A stretch of 64,000 nt of DNA from Billgrantia pellis (lineage in GTDB: Bacteria > Pseudomonadota > Gammaproteobacteria > Pseudomonadales > Halomonadaceae). The position numbers were made by a program, and so were the translations under genes. The stretch covers positions 186,001-250,000 of the forward strand of contig NZ_VTPY01000001.1 of NCBI RefSeq assembly GCF_008297955.1, in the 5' to 3' direction. Below are positions 10,439-20,407 of the stretch, in pieces. How positions within the stretch are numbered: the first letter of the stretch is position 1; each line of letters opens with the position of its first letter. The notes under the pieces were generated by a model that saw only the letters and a list, made by a program, of their open reading frames with translations, was not told the origin of the DNA and searched no databases.

Positions 10439-11909
10439 CACCTTGAGACCGGTTCCCGGTCAGGCAACGTTGCCTCGCCACGGGCGGGGCCTGGGCATGC
10501 GCCGCATACGGCACATTCATTTCGTCGGCATCGGCGGCGCCGGCATGTGCGGTATCGCCGAGGTCCTGGCCAACCAGGGCTACCGGGTCAGTGGCAGCGA
10601 TCTGAAGGCGTCGCCGGTGGTGGGCCGGTTGCGCGAACACGGCATTCGCGTCGCCATCGGCCACGCCCACGGAAACGTGGCGGGTGCCGATGTGGTCGTA
10701 GTCTCCACCGCCGTGGATTCGTCGAACCCCGAGATTCGCTGGGCGCAGGAGCATCGCGTACCGGTGGTGCGTCGAGCCGAGATGCTCGCCGAGCTGATGC
10801 GTTTCCGTCATGGCATCGCCGTGGCCGGTACGCATGGCAAAACCACCACCACCAGCCTGACCGCCACGCTGCTGGCGGAGGGAGGGCTCGACCCGACCTT
10901 CGTCATCGGCGGCAAGCTCACCAGCGCCGGCACCAACGCTCGACTGGGCGAGGGCGACTATCTGGTTGCCGAGGCCGACGAGTCGGATGCTTCGTTCCTC
11001 CACCTGCAACCGATGGTGTCCATCGTCACCAACATCGACGCCGATCATATGAGCACTTACGGCGGCGATTTCGAGCGACTCAAGGGCACCTTCGTCGAGT
11101 TTCTGCACAATTTGCCCTTCTATGGCCTGGCCATTCTCTGCATCGACGACGAACATGTCCGCGGTCTGCTGGATCGCGTGCATCGCCAGTTCGTCACTTA
11201 CGGCTTCAGCGAGGACGCCGACTATCGCGTCGCGGAATTCACCCAGCAGGCCGGCGAGGTGCGTTTTACCGCGCTGCGACCGGATGGACTGGCCCCGCTG
11301 GCAGTGCGCCTGGCCATGCCTGGGCGTCATAATGCGCTCAATGCGCTGGCTGCGATCGCCGTGGCGACCGATGCGGGAGTCGACGATGCCGCCATCTTGC
11401 GTGGCCTGGCCAGTTTCGCCGGCGTTGGGCGCCGCTTTCAGGTGCATGGTCATTTTGCCCCTCCCGATGGTAGCGGGGAGGTCATGCTGGTCGACGACTA
11501 CGGCCACCATCCGCGCGAGGTCGAGATGGTGATTCGCGCGGTGCGTGCCGGTTGGCCGGAGCGCCGACTGGTGATGGTGTATCAGCCCCATCGCTACACT
11601 CGCACGCGAGACCTCTACGAAGATTTCGTGCGCGTGCTGGCCGAGGTCGACGTCCTGCTGTTGCTCGACGTCTACAGCGCCGGCGAGTCATCGATACCGG
11701 GCGCCGACGGGAAGACCCTGGCGGGCTCGATTCGACAGCGCGGGTCGCTCGATCCGATCTTCGTGCGTGACAAATCGGAATTGCCGAGTCTGCTATCCAC
11801 CGTCTTGCGCGCCGACGACATACTCATTACCCAGGGCGCGGGGGACGTGGGCGGCATTGCACTGGCCCTGGCCGAGAGCCGGCTGAATCTCGACGAGGTG
11901 GCATTATGA
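10428..11909 (+). CDS. murC: UDP-N-acetylmuramate--L-alanine ligase MurC
   Basis: First Mur ligase, adding L-Ala to UDP-MurNAc. The N-terminal domain holds [20 protein letters not shown], the ATP loop GTHGKTTT spans 134-141, and [14 protein letters not shown] and [13 protein letters not shown] follow. The start is uncertain: I favour TTG 10428, with TTGGAGA upstream and overlapping the end of murG, which gives 493 residues, close to known MurC lengths. The alternative ATG 10497 gives 470 residues with a weaker ribosome site. The gene overlaps ddlB by four bases. Confidence 0.94.
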   Translation: MSDSTLRPVPGQATLPRHGRGLGMRRIRHIHFVGIGGAGMCGIAEVLANQGYRVSGSDLKASPVVGRLREHGIRVAIGHAHGNVAGADVVVVSTAVDSSNPEIRWAQEHRVPVVRRAEMLAELMRFRHGIAVAGTHGKTTTTSLTATLLAEGGLDPTFVIGGKLTSAGTNARLGEGDYLVAEADESDASFLHLQPMVSIVTNIDADHMSTYGGDFERLKGTFVEFLHNLPFYGLAILCIDDEHVRGLLDRVHRQFVTYGFSEDADYRVAEFTQQAGEVRFTALRPDGLAPLAVRLAMPGRHNALNALAAIAVATDAGVDDAAILRGLASFAGVGRRFQVHGHFAPPDGSGEVMLVDDYGHHPREVEMVIRAVRAGWPERRLVMVYQPHRYTRTRDLYEDFVRVLAEVDVLLLLDVYSAGESSIPGADGKTLAGSIRQRGSLDPIFVRDKSELPSLLSTVLRADDILITQGAGDVGGIALALAESRLNLDEVAL

Positions 11910-12835
11910 GACAGGCACAGCATTTCGGGCGCGTCGCGGTGCTCTATGGCGGCGATTCCGCCGAGCGCGACGTCTCTCTCAAGAGCGGGGCGGCGGTGTT
12001 CGCGGCACTGGAACGTAGCGGTATCGACGTGGTTGGCTACGATCCGTCCGAAGGCGGCCTGGTCGGACTCGAGGCGCTGGCTCCCGATCGCGTGTTCATC
12101 GCCCTGCACGGTCGCGGCGGCGAGGACGGCAGCCTGCAAGGGGCTCTCGAACTGCTTGGCATACCCTATACCGGCAGCGGCGTGCTGGCCTCGGCGCTGG
12201 GCATGGACAAACAGCGGACCAAGCAGATCTGGCGAGCCGTCGGGCTGCCGACGCCGGAGGCCGTGACATTGAGCGACGATGCCGTTTGGGATGACGTCGT
12301 TTCACGGCTGGGGCTGCCGCTGATCGTCAAGCCGGTCCATGAAGGATCGACACTGGGCATCAGCATCGTCGACAACCGCGACGCTCTCGAGGCCGCCTAT
12401 CGCGAAGCGGCCCGCTTCGACGCCCGTGTCATGGCCGAGCGTTACATCCGCGGCGAGGAGTATACCGTCTCGCTGCTGGGCGACCGCGTGCTGCCCGCCA
12501 TTCGCGTCGAGGTGCCGAGCGGCTTCTACGACTACGAGGCCAAATACCTTTCCGACGACACGCGCTACCATCTGCCCTGTGGGCTCGAGGCGGCGCAGGA
12601 GGCGGCGCTTGGCGAGCTGTGTCGCCAAGCCTTCGAATCCATCGGCGGCGAAGATTGGGGGCGAGTCGACGTGATGCGCGATGCCGAGGGGCGCTTCTGG
12701 CTGATCGAGGTCAATACTTCGCCGGGCATGACCGATCACAGCCTGGTGCCGCAGGCCGCCGCACATGCCGGCATCGGGTTCGACGAACTGGTGCTGCGCA
12801 TTCTCGCGACGACGCTGGAGAGCCGCCGGGTATGA
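11906..12835 (+). CDS. ddlB: D-alanine--D-alanine ligase DdlB
   Basis: ATP-grasp enzyme that makes the D-Ala-D-Ala dipeptide used by MurF. The N-terminal [19 protein letters not shown] motif, [18 protein letters not shown], the central [18 protein letters not shown] lysine segment and the metal-binding [14 protein letters not shown] end are all present. The protein has 309 residues. It overlaps murC upstream and ftsQ downstream through ATGA junctions. Confidence 0.97.
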   Translation: MRQAQHFGRVAVLYGGDSAERDVSLKSGAAVFAALERSGIDVVGYDPSEGGLVGLEALAPDRVFIALHGRGGEDGSLQGALELLGIPYTGSGVLASALGMDKQRTKQIWRAVGLPTPEAVTLSDDAVWDDVVSRLGLPLIVKPVHEGSTLGISIVDNRDALEAAYREAARFDARVMAERYIRGEEYTVSLLGDRVLPAIRVEVPSGFYDYEAKYLSDDTRYHLPCGLEAAQEAALGELCRQAFESIGGEDWGRVDVMRDAEGRFWLIEVNTSPGMTDHSLVPQAAAHAGIGFDELVLRILATTLESRRV

Positions 12836-13554
12836 CAGCGCGTGGCCCCACGCTCGGTGTCCTCCTGCTATTGATCTTGTTGGGTGCGGGGGGGCGGGCC
12901 CTATGGACCTGGCTCGATCGCCCCATCGAACGAGTCTCGATTCGCGGCGAGCTCCAGCATGTCAGCGCGGATTACCTGCGCTCCCAATTGGCGCCGCTGC
13001 TGCAGGGCGAAACCTGGCTGTCGGCGGATCTGCCCGCGCTTCGCCGGCGTGCGCGCGACATCCCTTGGCTTGCCGAGGTCAGGGTGGCGCGCGAGTGGCC
13101 CTATGCGCTGGCTTTCGAGCTGGTCGAGCAAATCCCGGTGGCACGCTGGAACGACGATTATCTGCTCAACGCCGAAGGTGAACCGTTCGCCTTCGCGCCG
13201 GTCGAGCCGCCGGGGGGGCTACCCGACCTGGCCGGGCCGATCGGCAGCGGGGCCGAGGTTCTGGCCTATCTTGACCGACTGTCGCCGCGATTCGAGTCGC
13301 TGGGGTTGGCGATCAGCCAACTGCGGCTCGAACCACGCGGTGCCTGGCGGTTCCAGCTCGACGACAGCGTCTGGGTCATGCTCGGGCGCAACGATCGCGA
13401 AGCGCGCCTGGCGCGCCTGACGGCAGCCTGGCGGCGCCAGCTCGGTCCCCAGTCCACGCATATTCGTTACATCGACCTGCGCTATCCCAATGGCGTGGCC
13501 GTGGCCTGGCATGGCGAAACAGAAGTCGAGGAGAACGACGAGGGGACAGGCTGA
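12832..13554 (+). CDS. ftsQ: Cell division protein FtsQ
   Basis: Bitopic inner-membrane divisome protein that binds FtsB-FtsL. One N-terminal transmembrane segment (LGVLLLLILLGAGG) is followed by a POTRA-like region beginning IERVSIRGELQHVSADYLRS, then the FtsQ beta domain with VRVAREWPYALAFELVEQIP and the final IRYIDLRYPNGVAVAW. The 240-residue start overlaps the ddlB stop. About 200 bases with a promoter candidate separate it from ftsA, the first real gap in the cluster. Confidence 0.95.
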   Translation: MTARGPTLGVLLLLILLGAGGRALWTWLDRPIERVSIRGELQHVSADYLRSQLAPLLQGETWLSADLPALRRRARDIPWLAEVRVAREWPYALAFELVEQIPVARWNDDYLLNAEGEPFAFAPVEPPGGLPDLAGPIGSGAEVLAYLDRLSPRFESLGLAISQLRLEPRGAWRFQLDDSVWVMLGRNDREARLARLTAAWRRQLGPQSTHIRYIDLRYPNGVAVAWHGETEVEENDEGTG

Positions 13555-13644
13555 AACGTTTTGTCACGCAAACAATTCGATAAGCGGTATCATCGGTGTT
13601 TCCTTTGCCGTCGATAACCCGTATCGTGATCTGTGTTTTCCGTA

Positions 13645-13680
13645 TTGGACTGGTGGTTTAACGCCAGTTCTTTCTATAAT
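13645..13680 (+). promoter_or_regulatory. Candidate promoter upstream of ftsA
   Basis: The 197-base gap between ftsQ and ftsA is noticeably more AT-rich than the genes beside it. It contains a perfect TATAAT at 13675-13680, about 72 bases ahead of the ftsA start. A good -35 at ideal spacing is not obvious; TTGGAC at 13645-13650 lies too far upstream, so the -35 assignment is weak. It could drive ftsA-ftsZ separately from the rest of the dcw cluster. Confidence 0.5.
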
Positions 13681-13751
13681 GGGCGCAATGACCATTTATA
13701 GCAGAATAATGGTAGTCCCAGCGGGTCAAGTTTCAGGAGACACTCCGTCGC

Positions 13752-15038
13752 ATGGCAGTCACTTCCAACTCATCCAATATGGTAGTCGGGCTGGATATCG
13801 GAACATCCAAAGTGGTGGCCATCGTCGGACAAGCCACCGATGACGGCAGCATCGAAATCGCCGGCATCGGATCCCATCCTTCACGCGGGATGAAGAAAGG
13901 CGTGGTGATCAATATCGAATCGACGGTACAGTCGATTCAGCGTGCCGTCGAAGAAGCCGAACTGATGGCCGGCTGTGATATTCATTCGGTCTATGTTGGC
14001 GTGGCGGGAAGCCATATCAGTTCGATGAACTCGGATGGCGTAGTGGCGATTAAAGAGCGCGAGGTCACCCCCTCGGACATTGATAGAGTCATCGATTCCG
14101 CCCGAGCCCGTGCGATTTCCGAGGGGCAACGTGTCCTGCACGTGCTTCCCCAGGAATTCGCCATCGATACCCAGGGCGGCATTCGCGAGCCGCTGGGCAT
14201 GTCGGGTGTGCGTCTTGAGGCGCGCGTTCACCTCGTCACGGCCGCCCTCAATGCGGTTCAGAATATCGACAAGTGCGTGCGCCGCTGCGGCCTCGAAGTC
14301 GATGCCATCATCCTCGAACAGCTCGCCTCCAGCATGGCCGTGCTGACCGAGGACGAGCGCGAACTCGGCGTCTGCATGGTCGACATCGGCGGCGGCACCA
14401 CCGATATCGCGGTCTTTACCGAGGGGGCTATTCGCCACACGGCAGTCATACCCATTGCCGGCGATCAGGTCACCAACGACATTGCCATGGCGCTGCGCAC
14501 CCCGACCCAATACGCCGAGGAGATCAAGGTCAAGTACGCTTGCGCCCTGACACAGCTCGCGGCGAGCGACGAAATGATCAAGGTGCCCAGCGTCGGCGAC
14601 CGGCCTTCCCGCGATCTATCGCGGCAGGCCCTTGCCGAGGTGGTCGAGCCGCGCTACGAGGAGCTGTTCACGCTCATCCGCGACGAGCTGCGGCGCAGTG
14701 GGTACGAAGACCTGGTGGCGGCCGGCGTGGTGCTGACCGGCGGTACCTCACGCATGGAGGGGGTGGTCGAGCTGGCTGAGGAGATCTTCCACATGCCGGT
14801 GCGCATCGCCTGTCCCCACAACGTGCGCGGACTCTCCGACGTGGTGCGCAACCCAATTTATTCCACCGGCGTCGGTTTGCTACATTACGCCCTTCAGGAA
14901 GCGCGCCAGGGGCATGGCCGCAAGAGCGGGGTGGCAGCGGCACCGCCACCCAGGCGTGATGACGTCTCCCAGCGTGGTGGATGGGAAGGGATTCCGGCGC
15001 TGGCAAAACTCAAGAGCTGGTTGAAAGGAAATTTTTGA
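13752..15038 (+). CDS. ftsA: Cell division protein FtsA
   Basis: Actin-like ATPase that tethers FtsZ to the membrane and recruits later divisome proteins. Near the N-terminus is VVGLDIGTSKVVAIVG (phosphate 1), then the 1C subdomain, then CMVDIGGGTTDIAVF (phosphate 2) and VVLTGGTSRMEGVVELAEE. The extreme C-terminus LAKLKSWLKGNF is the expected amphipathic membrane-targeting helix. An AGGAGA site precedes ATG 13752. Length 428; ftsZ starts 33 bases downstream. Confidence 0.97.
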   Translation: MAVTSNSSNMVVGLDIGTSKVVAIVGQATDDGSIEIAGIGSHPSRGMKKGVVINIESTVQSIQRAVEEAELMAGCDIHSVYVGVAGSHISSMNSDGVVAIKEREVTPSDIDRVIDSARARAISEGQRVLHVLPQEFAIDTQGGIREPLGMSGVRLEARVHLVTAALNAVQNIDKCVRRCGLEVDAIILEQLASSMAVLTEDERELGVCMVDIGGGTTDIAVFTEGAIRHTAVIPIAGDQVTNDIAMALRTPTQYAEEIKVKYACALTQLAASDEMIKVPSVGDRPSRDLSRQALAEVVEPRYEELFTLIRDELRRSGYEDLVAAGVVLTGGTSRMEGVVELAEEIFHMPVRIACPHNVRGLSDVVRNPIYSTGVGLLHYALQEARQGHGRKSGVAAAPPPRRDDVSQRGGWEGIPALAKLKSWLKGNF

Positions 15039-15071
15039 CAGGGCCGCGGCGCGGTCCAGGAGACGGGGCTT

Positions 15072-16241
15072 ATGTTCGAACTGGTAGATAGCGCACCCTC
15101 GAGCAGTGCGGTCATCAAGGTCGTTGGCGTGGGCGGCGGCGGCGGTAATGCCGTCAACCACATGGTCGAGAGTAATATCGAAGGCGTGGAGTTCATCTGC
15201 GCCAACACGGATGCCCAGGCCCTCAAGCGTGTGGCCGCCAAGACGGTGCTCCAGCTCGGCAACGAGATCACCAAAGGGCTTGGTGCCGGGGCCAATCCCG
15301 ACGTGGGACGACAGGCGGCCATGGAGGACCGTGAGCGCATCGCCGAGCTGATCAGCGGTGCCGACATGGTCTTCATCACCGCCGGCATGGGAGGCGGCAC
15401 CGGTACCGGGGGGGCTCCCGTGGTTGCTCAGGTGGCCAAGGAGCTAGGTATCCTCACCGTGGCCGTGGTGACGCGTCCGTTCCCCTTCGAAGGGCCCAAG
15501 CGCATGCGCGTGGCCGAGGAGGGCATGAAAGAGCTCTCCGAGCATGTCGACTCGCTCATTACTATTCCCAACGAAAAACTGCTCTCGGTGTTGGGCAAGA
15601 ACGCCAGTCTGCTGACCGCGTTCAGTGCCGCCAATGACGTGCTGTTGGGAGCGGTACAGGGTATTGCCGAGCTGATCACCAGCCCCGGCATCATCAACGT
15701 CGACTTCGCCGACGTGCGCACCGTGATGTCCGAGATGGGCATGGCGATGATGGGCACAGGCGGTGCCACCGGCGAAAATCGGGCTCGTGAGGCCGCTGAG
15801 AAGGCGATCCGTAGCCCGCTGCTGGAGGATATCGACCTTCACGGCGCACGCGGCATTCTGGTCAATATCACCGCAGGGCCGGATCTTTCCATCGGCGAGT
15901 TCAATGATGTCGGGGCGACGGTGCAGGAGTTTGCCTCCCAGGATGCTACCATCGTCGTAGGCACGTCGATCGACATGGACATGACCGACGAACTGCGTGT
16001 GACGGTAGTGGCGGCAGGGCTGGAAGGACGCCAGGTCAAAGCGGCGGGCCGCGAAACCGTCAAGCGCAACGAGGGTAGCGAGTACCGTCAGCGTCCGCAG
16101 CCGGCCCTGCGTCAGCAGAGCGCCGTGCCCAAGTCCGAGCCCCAGGAAGCTGTCAAACCGCAACCGGAGAAGCGCCGATCGCCTCAGGAACTGGACGATT
16201 ATCTGGACATCCCGGCCTTCCTGCGTCGTCAGGCTGATTGA
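15072..16241 (+). CDS. ftsZ: Cell division GTPase FtsZ
   Basis: Tubulin-like GTPase forming the cytokinetic ring. The tubulin signature GGGTGTG is at residues 107-113, preceded by [15 protein letters not shown] and followed by [16 protein letters not shown] Pro/Gln/Arg-rich linker leads to the conserved tail [12 protein letters not shown], the peptide that binds FtsA and ZipA. The protein is 389 residues, a normal length. A GGAGACGG site precedes the ATG. It is followed by an intergenic promoter and lpxC. Confidence 0.98.
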   Translation: MFELVDSAPSSSAVIKVVGVGGGGGNAVNHMVESNIEGVEFICANTDAQALKRVAAKTVLQLGNEITKGLGAGANPDVGRQAAMEDRERIAELISGADMVFITAGMGGGTGTGGAPVVAQVAKELGILTVAVVTRPFPFEGPKRMRVAEEGMKELSEHVDSLITIPNEKLLSVLGKNASLLTAFSAANDVLLGAVQGIAELITSPGIINVDFADVRTVMSEMGMAMMGTGGATGENRAREAAEKAIRSPLLEDIDLHGARGILVNITAGPDLSIGEFNDVGATVQEFASQDATIVVGTSIDMDMTDELRVTVVAAGLEGRQVKAAGRETVKRNEGSEYRQRPQPALRQQSAVPKSEPQEAVKPQPEKRRSPQELDDYLDIPAFLRRQAD

Positions 16242-16282
16242 TAAAAGCTATTGCGCGATTGGGCGGGGCCAGAGATGTTTTT

Positions 16283-16311
16283 TTGTTGAAACACTTGTTC
16301 GGTGTTATAGT
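16283..16311 (+). promoter_or_regulatory. Candidate sigma-70 promoter of lpxC
   Basis: In the 110-base ftsZ-lpxC gap, TTGTTG at 16283-16288 and TATAGT at 16306-16311 are separated by exactly 17 bases. Position and spacing support a dedicated lpxC promoter starting transcription about 35 bases ahead of the ATG. Confidence 0.6.
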
Positions 16312-16351
16312 GAACGGTGTTTGATAACATACAACCGCCTGGCTACTGCCC

Positions 16352-17263
16352 ATGATCAGACAACGCACCCTGCAAAACACCATCCGCGCCACCGGCGTTG
16401 GCCTCCATTCCGGCAAGAAGGTCTACTTGACGCTGCGTCCGGCTCCGGTGAACACGGGTATCGTGTTCGTGCGCACTGACCTCGACCCCGAGGTCCAAGT
16501 GCCGGCGAGTGCCATGCTGGTCAACGATACGACCCTATGTACTGCGCTGTCGCGTGATGGGGTCAAGGTCGCGACCGTCGAGCACCTGATGTCCGCGCTG
16601 GCGGGCCTGGGCATCGACAACGCTTACGTCGATCTCAGCGCCCCCGAGGTGCCGATCATGGATGGCAGTGCCGGTCCCTTCGTCTTTCTGATCCAGTCGG
16701 CGGGTATCGCCGAACAGGAAGCGCCCAAGCAGTTCATCCGCATCAAGCGTGAGGTCGTGGTGCAGGAAGACGGCAAAGAAGCTCGCTTCCTGCCGCACCA
16801 GGGCTTCAAGGTATCGTTTGCCATCGAGTTCGATCATCCGGTCTTCGAGGAGCAGAAGCAGACTGCCGTGGTGGATTTCTCGACCACTTCCTTCGTCAAG
16901 GAAGTGTCGCGTGCGAGAACCTTCGGTTTCATGCGTGATCTCGAATATCTGCGGGCCAACAATCTGGCGCTCGGAGGCAGCCTGGACAATGCCATCGTGG
17001 TCGACGACTACCGCATCGTTAACGAGGGTGGGCTGCGCTACGAGGACGAGTTCGTCAAACACAAGGTGCTCGACGCCATCGGCGACCTCTACCTGCTCGG
17101 CTATAGTCTGATCGGCGAGTTCCGCGGCCTGAAGTCGGGACATGCGCTGAACAACCAGTTGTGTCGGGCTCTGCTGGCCCAGCCCGATGCCTACGAAATC
17201 GTCACCTTCGAGAACGATCGTGAGCTGGCGCCGATCTCTTATGCCCAGCCGGCCATGGCCTGA
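16352..17263 (+). CDS. lpxC: UDP-3-O-acyl-N-acetylglucosamine deacetylase LpxC
   Basis: Zinc-dependent committed step of lipid A synthesis. Conserved blocks are [20 protein letters not shown] at the N-terminus, [20 protein letters not shown] with a metal-ligand histidine, [33 protein letters not shown] and [14 protein letters not shown], which carries further active-site residues. Its 303 residues match the family. Position directly after ftsZ is conserved in gammaproteobacteria. A strong hairpin follows before the convergent bioA. Confidence 0.98.
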   Translation: MIRQRTLQNTIRATGVGLHSGKKVYLTLRPAPVNTGIVFVRTDLDPEVQVPASAMLVNDTTLCTALSRDGVKVATVEHLMSALAGLGIDNAYVDLSAPEVPIMDGSAGPFVFLIQSAGIAEQEAPKQFIRIKREVVVQEDGKEARFLPHQGFKVSFAIEFDHPVFEEQKQTAVVDFSTTSFVKEVSRARTFGFMRDLEYLRANNLALGGSLDNAIVVDDYRIVNEGGLRYEDEFVKHKVLDAIGDLYLLGYSLIGEFRGLKSGHALNNQLCRALLAQPDAYEIVTFENDRELAPISYAQPAMA

Positions 17264-17295
17264 CGACGCAGCGAGCTGTGAAAATGCCTCGTGAC

Positions 17296-17323
17296 GACAG
17301 CGCCGCCTTCGGGCGGCGCTGTC
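17296..17323. terminator. Hairpin between convergent lpxC and bioA
   Basis: A 12-bp perfect stem (GACAGCGCCGCC and its complement) encloses a TTCG tetraloop, midway between the ends of lpxC and bioA. There is no clear T-run on either side. Stem strength and convergent placement suggest a bidirectional terminator. Confidence 0.7.
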
Positions 17324-17345
17324 GCGTTCAACGCCGGAACGTTTC

Positions 17346-18614
17346 TTATTTCAGAAACCAGGCCTTCATCGTGCGTGTGATCAGACGCATGTCCGCCTCG
17401 GGCGTGATGTAGGCCGGCATGGTATAGAGCCAGCGCCCGAAGGGGCGCAGCCAGACGCCACGGCGATGGGCGAATGCCGCGACGCCCCCGAGGTGGGCGG
17501 CATCCGTCACTTCGATTACCGCGGTGGCTCCCAGCACCCGGACGTCCACTACCTGAGGGTGATGTCGCAGCGTGCGGACGTCCAGCAGCTCTTCGCACAG
17601 CACCCGGTTGAGGTCGGCGATCTTCTCCAGATAGTTCTCCTCCTCGAACACGGCGAGGCTCTCCAGCGCTACGCGGCAGGCCAGTGGGTTGCCCATGAAG
17701 GTGGGGCCATGCATGAAGGCGTGCTGTGCCGTGTCGCCGTTGAAGGCATCATGCACCCGGTCGGTGGCGAGCGTTGCCGCGTGGCCCAGGTAGCCGCCGG
17801 TCAGACCCTTGGAGAGCACCATGATGTCCGGCGTTACCCCGGCGTGGTCGGCGGCGAACAGCTTGCCGGTACGGCCGAATCCGGTGGCGACTTCATCGAA
17901 TACCAGCAGTACGTCGTATTCGTCGCAGAGTTCCCGTGCACCCTTCAGGTAGAGCGGCGAGGTCATGTTGAGGCCGCCGGCGGCTTGCAGCAGCGGCTCC
18001 ATCAGCAGCGCGGCAATGTCGAGGTGATGCCGTTCGAGTACGTTGCGCAGGGCAGCCAGGTCCCTTGCGACCTCGTCGGGAGCGGCATCATAGGCAGCCC
18101 TGGGCGCCGGGGCGAAGTGGTGACGCGGCAGGTAGCCGGAAAACAGACTATGCATGCCCTCTTCGGGGTCGCATACCGCCATGCAGCCGCTGGTATCTCC
18201 ATGGTAGGCCTTCATCAGCGACAGCAGGCGATGCTTTTCGGGCTTGCCGCGCAGGTGGTGATACTGCACCGCCATCTTCATGGCGACCTCCATGCCCACC
18301 GAGCCGCTGTCGGAGAAGAAAACATGGTTGAGTCCCGCTGGCGTGATCCTGACCAGTTCCCGGGCCAGGCGGTCGGCGGGCTCGTGCGTGAGCCCACCCA
18401 GCATCACATGGCACAGGACGTCGGCCTGCGCCTTGATGGCGTTCACCAGGCGTGGGTGCGAGTAGCCGTGAATCATGCACCACCAGGAGCAGGTGGCATC
18501 GAGCAGCGTCTCGCCGCTCTCCAGGGTAAAACGCGGGCCTTCGCCGCCGACGACCTTGGGAGCGACCGGCTGGGTGAGCAGGTGAGCATAGGGATGCCAG
18601 ACGGGGGATGTCAT
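17346..18614 (-). CDS. bioA: Adenosylmethionine--8-amino-7-oxononanoate aminotransferase BioA
   Basis: PLP-dependent aminotransferase converting KAPA to DAPA with SAM as amino donor. Near the N-terminus WHPYAHL and SGETLLDATCSWWCMIHGY match BioA. The PLP-binding stretch LLVFDEVATGFGRTG and the Schiff-base lysine in VLSKGLTGGYL are present, followed by HGPTFMGNPLACRVA. Length 422. It is on the same strand as the other bio genes but separated from bioD by a tRNA-Leu gene and a further 159 bases, in which I see no BirA box. Confidence 0.96.
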   Translation of the reverse strand: MTSPVWHPYAHLLTQPVAPKVVGGEGPRFTLESGETLLDATCSWWCMIHGYSHPRLVNAIKAQADVLCHVMLGGLTHEPADRLARELVRITPAGLNHVFFSDSGSVGMEVAMKMAVQYHHLRGKPEKHRLLSLMKAYHGDTSGCMAVCDPEEGMHSLFSGYLPRHHFAPAPRAAYDAAPDEVARDLAALRNVLERHHLDIAALLMEPLLQAAGGLNMTSPLYLKGARELCDEYDVLLVFDEVATGFGRTGKLFAADHAGVTPDIMVLSKGLTGGYLGHAATLATDRVHDAFNGDTAQHAFMHGPTFMGNPLACRVALESLAVFEEENYLEKIADLNRVLCEELLDVRTLRHHPQVVDVRVLGATAVIEVTDAAHLGGVAAFAHRRGVWLRPFGRWLYTMPAYITPEADMRLITRTMKAWFLK

Positions 18615-18773
18615 CGTGCCTCCGAATCGGACGAGGAGAAGAGTTCGAAAGAGGAAAGGCGCACGATTTCACAGCGGCAGCGTGGCGCTATCGCGGATGG
18701 GAACGCAGAAATCAATGGCGAAGGGATAAGCCGTGGCGAAGATGCCACGAAGGTGGGCAAGCGCGAGCCGTGA

Positions 18774-18858
<85 letters not shown>

Positions 18859-18878
18859 AGGGCTGGGCAGGCGTCCAC

Positions 18879-18906
18879 ATTGTACGGACCCTCGGTCGCA
18901 AGTCAA
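18879..18906 (-). promoter_or_regulatory. Promoter of the tRNA-Leu gene
   Basis: On the minus strand TTGACT (18906-18901) and TACAAT (18884-18879) are 16 bases apart. A G+C-rich stretch between the -10 and the tRNA 5' end resembles the discriminators of growth-rate-controlled stable RNA promoters. The -35 overlaps the bioD stop codon, so the tRNA can be transcribed independently of the bio operon. Confidence 0.65.
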
Positions 18907-19604
18907 TCGCCTTCGGGTAGCTTGAGATGTGCAACAGCGGCTTCGGGGCGCCTGGCCGGGGTCACCCGGCTCAGGCGTGGTACCACGCCCAGGCATGGCG
19001 CATCGAGGGTGTGCTGAAGCGTGGCCAGGTTGTCGGCATAGAGCGAGGCGTCACGGGCGAAGTCGGCTGCCAGCAGGTTACCGACCCAGCCGGCAAGTCT
19101 TGCCCCATCCGCGCGTATGGCCTCGGCCGTCAGGCGAGCGTGGTTGAGACAGCCGAGCCTGAGACCGACCACGAGGATCACCGGCAGGTCGAGATGTGTG
19201 GCCAGTCCAGAAATGTCCTCGCTGCCGTTGAGCGGTACGCGCCAGCCCCCGGCACCCTCCACCAGGATGAGGTCACGCGGCTCTTCCAGCAGCGGGGCAA
19301 CCTGCTCGCCAAGCTGGGCGAGACCGATGTTCACGCCTGCCTGGCGGGCTGCCAGGTGTGGAGCGATGGCCGGCTCGAAGGCAAAGGGGTTGATCGTCTC
19401 GTAGGCCGGTGCCGGTACGCTGCGCGCCATCAGCGCGAGGGCATCGTCGTTGCGCAGGCCGGCCTCGGTACGCCGGCACCCCGAGGCGATGGGCTTGAGC
19501 CCCAGGGTGCTCAGGCCGCGCGAGCGGGCCAGTGCCAATAGCCCAGCGGTCACCAGGGTCTTGCCGGCATCGGTATCGGTACCGGTGACGAAATAACGCG
19601 TCAT
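18903..19604 (-). CDS. bioD: Dethiobiotin synthetase BioD
   Basis: ATP-dependent carboxylation and ring closure of DAPA to dethiobiotin. P-loop GTDTDAGKT lies at residues 8-16, GLKPIASGC follows, and LILVEGAGGWRVPLNG is the conserved second motif. The predicted length of 233 is normal. The ATG at 19604 overlaps the bioC TGA by four bases, which sets the start. An upstream extension of the same reading frame runs antiparallel to nothing functional and was discarded. Confidence 0.96.
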   Translation of the reverse strand: MTRYFVTGTDTDAGKTLVTAGLLALARSRGLSTLGLKPIASGCRRTEAGLRNDDALALMARSVPAPAYETINPFAFEPAIAPHLAARQAGVNIGLAQLGEQVAPLLEEPRDLILVEGAGGWRVPLNGSEDISGLATHLDLPVILVVGLRLGCLNHARLTAEAIRADGARLAGWVGNLLAADFARDASLYADNLATLQHTLDAPCLGVVPRLSRVTPARRPEAAVAHLKLPEGD

Positions 19605-20407
19605 GCTTCCGCTTCCTTGTCGAGAATGAGGGTAAGACGTCGATAGCTGACCGGTAGCCCTGCTGGCTCGCGCAGTGCTTCGAAGCATCGCTGGGCCCGG
19701 GCCAGGTCGGAACGGGTCAGGCGCGTGGCGGGGCGTGGAGTCTGGGCACCGATCCCCTTGATCGAATCCATGACCGCCGCCAGGTCGGGATAGAAGAAGC
19801 GCTCGGTGACCTCGTGGCAGTGAACATGGATGAAGCCGGCCAGGCGTGCGCAGGTCAGGTGTCGCTCTCGCGAGCGAAAGTCGAGCAGGGCCTGGGGCGA
19901 CGACCAGGCTTGGGCGATCTCGCTCAGCGTGCCGGGACCCAGCGTGTTGATCACCGCACGACCGCCGGGACGCAGCACCCGATGAAGTTCCGTCATCACG
20001 GCATCGAGATCCGGGCACCACTGGATGGCCAGGTTGGAGAACACCAGATCCAACTGGCCGTCGGCCAGGGGCAGGGCGGCAGCGTCTGCACACAGCCAGT
20101 CGACATTGGCGGGTGTTTCGCGGCGAGCGGCCTCGAGCATGCCAGGGGCCAGGTCGAGACCGAACACGCGACAATCCAGGTCGAACCGTGCTGCCAAACG
20201 CCGGCTCCAATGGCCGGGGCCGCAGCCCAAATCGAGCACGCGACTTGCCTGAGTCGGGAGCAAGGACCAGAGCGACTCGCCCATCCGCTGCTGCGCCTTG
20301 GCCAGGCGTGTGTAGCGTTCCGATGAGCGCGAGAAGGCGCGAGCCACTTGCCGGCGCCAGGCGCTGGCTTCGCAGGGGGCGGTGGCGTATCTCAGGGCCA
20401 ATGTCAT
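19601..20407 (-). CDS. bioC: Malonyl-ACP O-methyltransferase BioC
   Basis: SAM-dependent enzyme that methylates malonyl-ACP so the fatty acid machinery can build the pimeloyl chain. SAM motif I reads VLDLGCGPGHWSRRL. DLVFSNLAIQWCPDLDAVM and HRVLRPGGRAVINTLGPGTL are further conserved methyltransferase blocks, the latter typical of BioC. I set the start at ATG 20407, which overlaps the bioH stop (ATGA), giving 268 residues. Confidence 0.94.
   Translation of the reverse strand: MTLALRYATAPCEASAWRRQVARAFSRSSERYTRLAKAQQRMGESLWSLLPTQASRVLDLGCGPGHWSRRLAARFDLDCRVFGLDLAPGMLEAARRETPANVDWLCADAAALPLADGQLDLVFSNLAIQWCPDLDAVMTELHRVLRPGGRAVINTLGPGTLSEIAQAWSSPQALLDFRSRERHLTCARLAGFIHVHCHEVTERFFYPDLAAVMDSIKGIGAQTPRPATRLTRSDLARAQRCFEALREPAGLPVSYRRLTLILDKEAEA

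Noticed and set aside
10089-11591. Long open frame of 500 codons on the minus strand across murG-murC
   Set aside because: It is antisense to well-recognised Mur genes, has no family motifs and is explained by high G+C third positions. The same applies to long antisense frames at 17466-18773, 22705-23553, 41743-42765 and 48446-49534.
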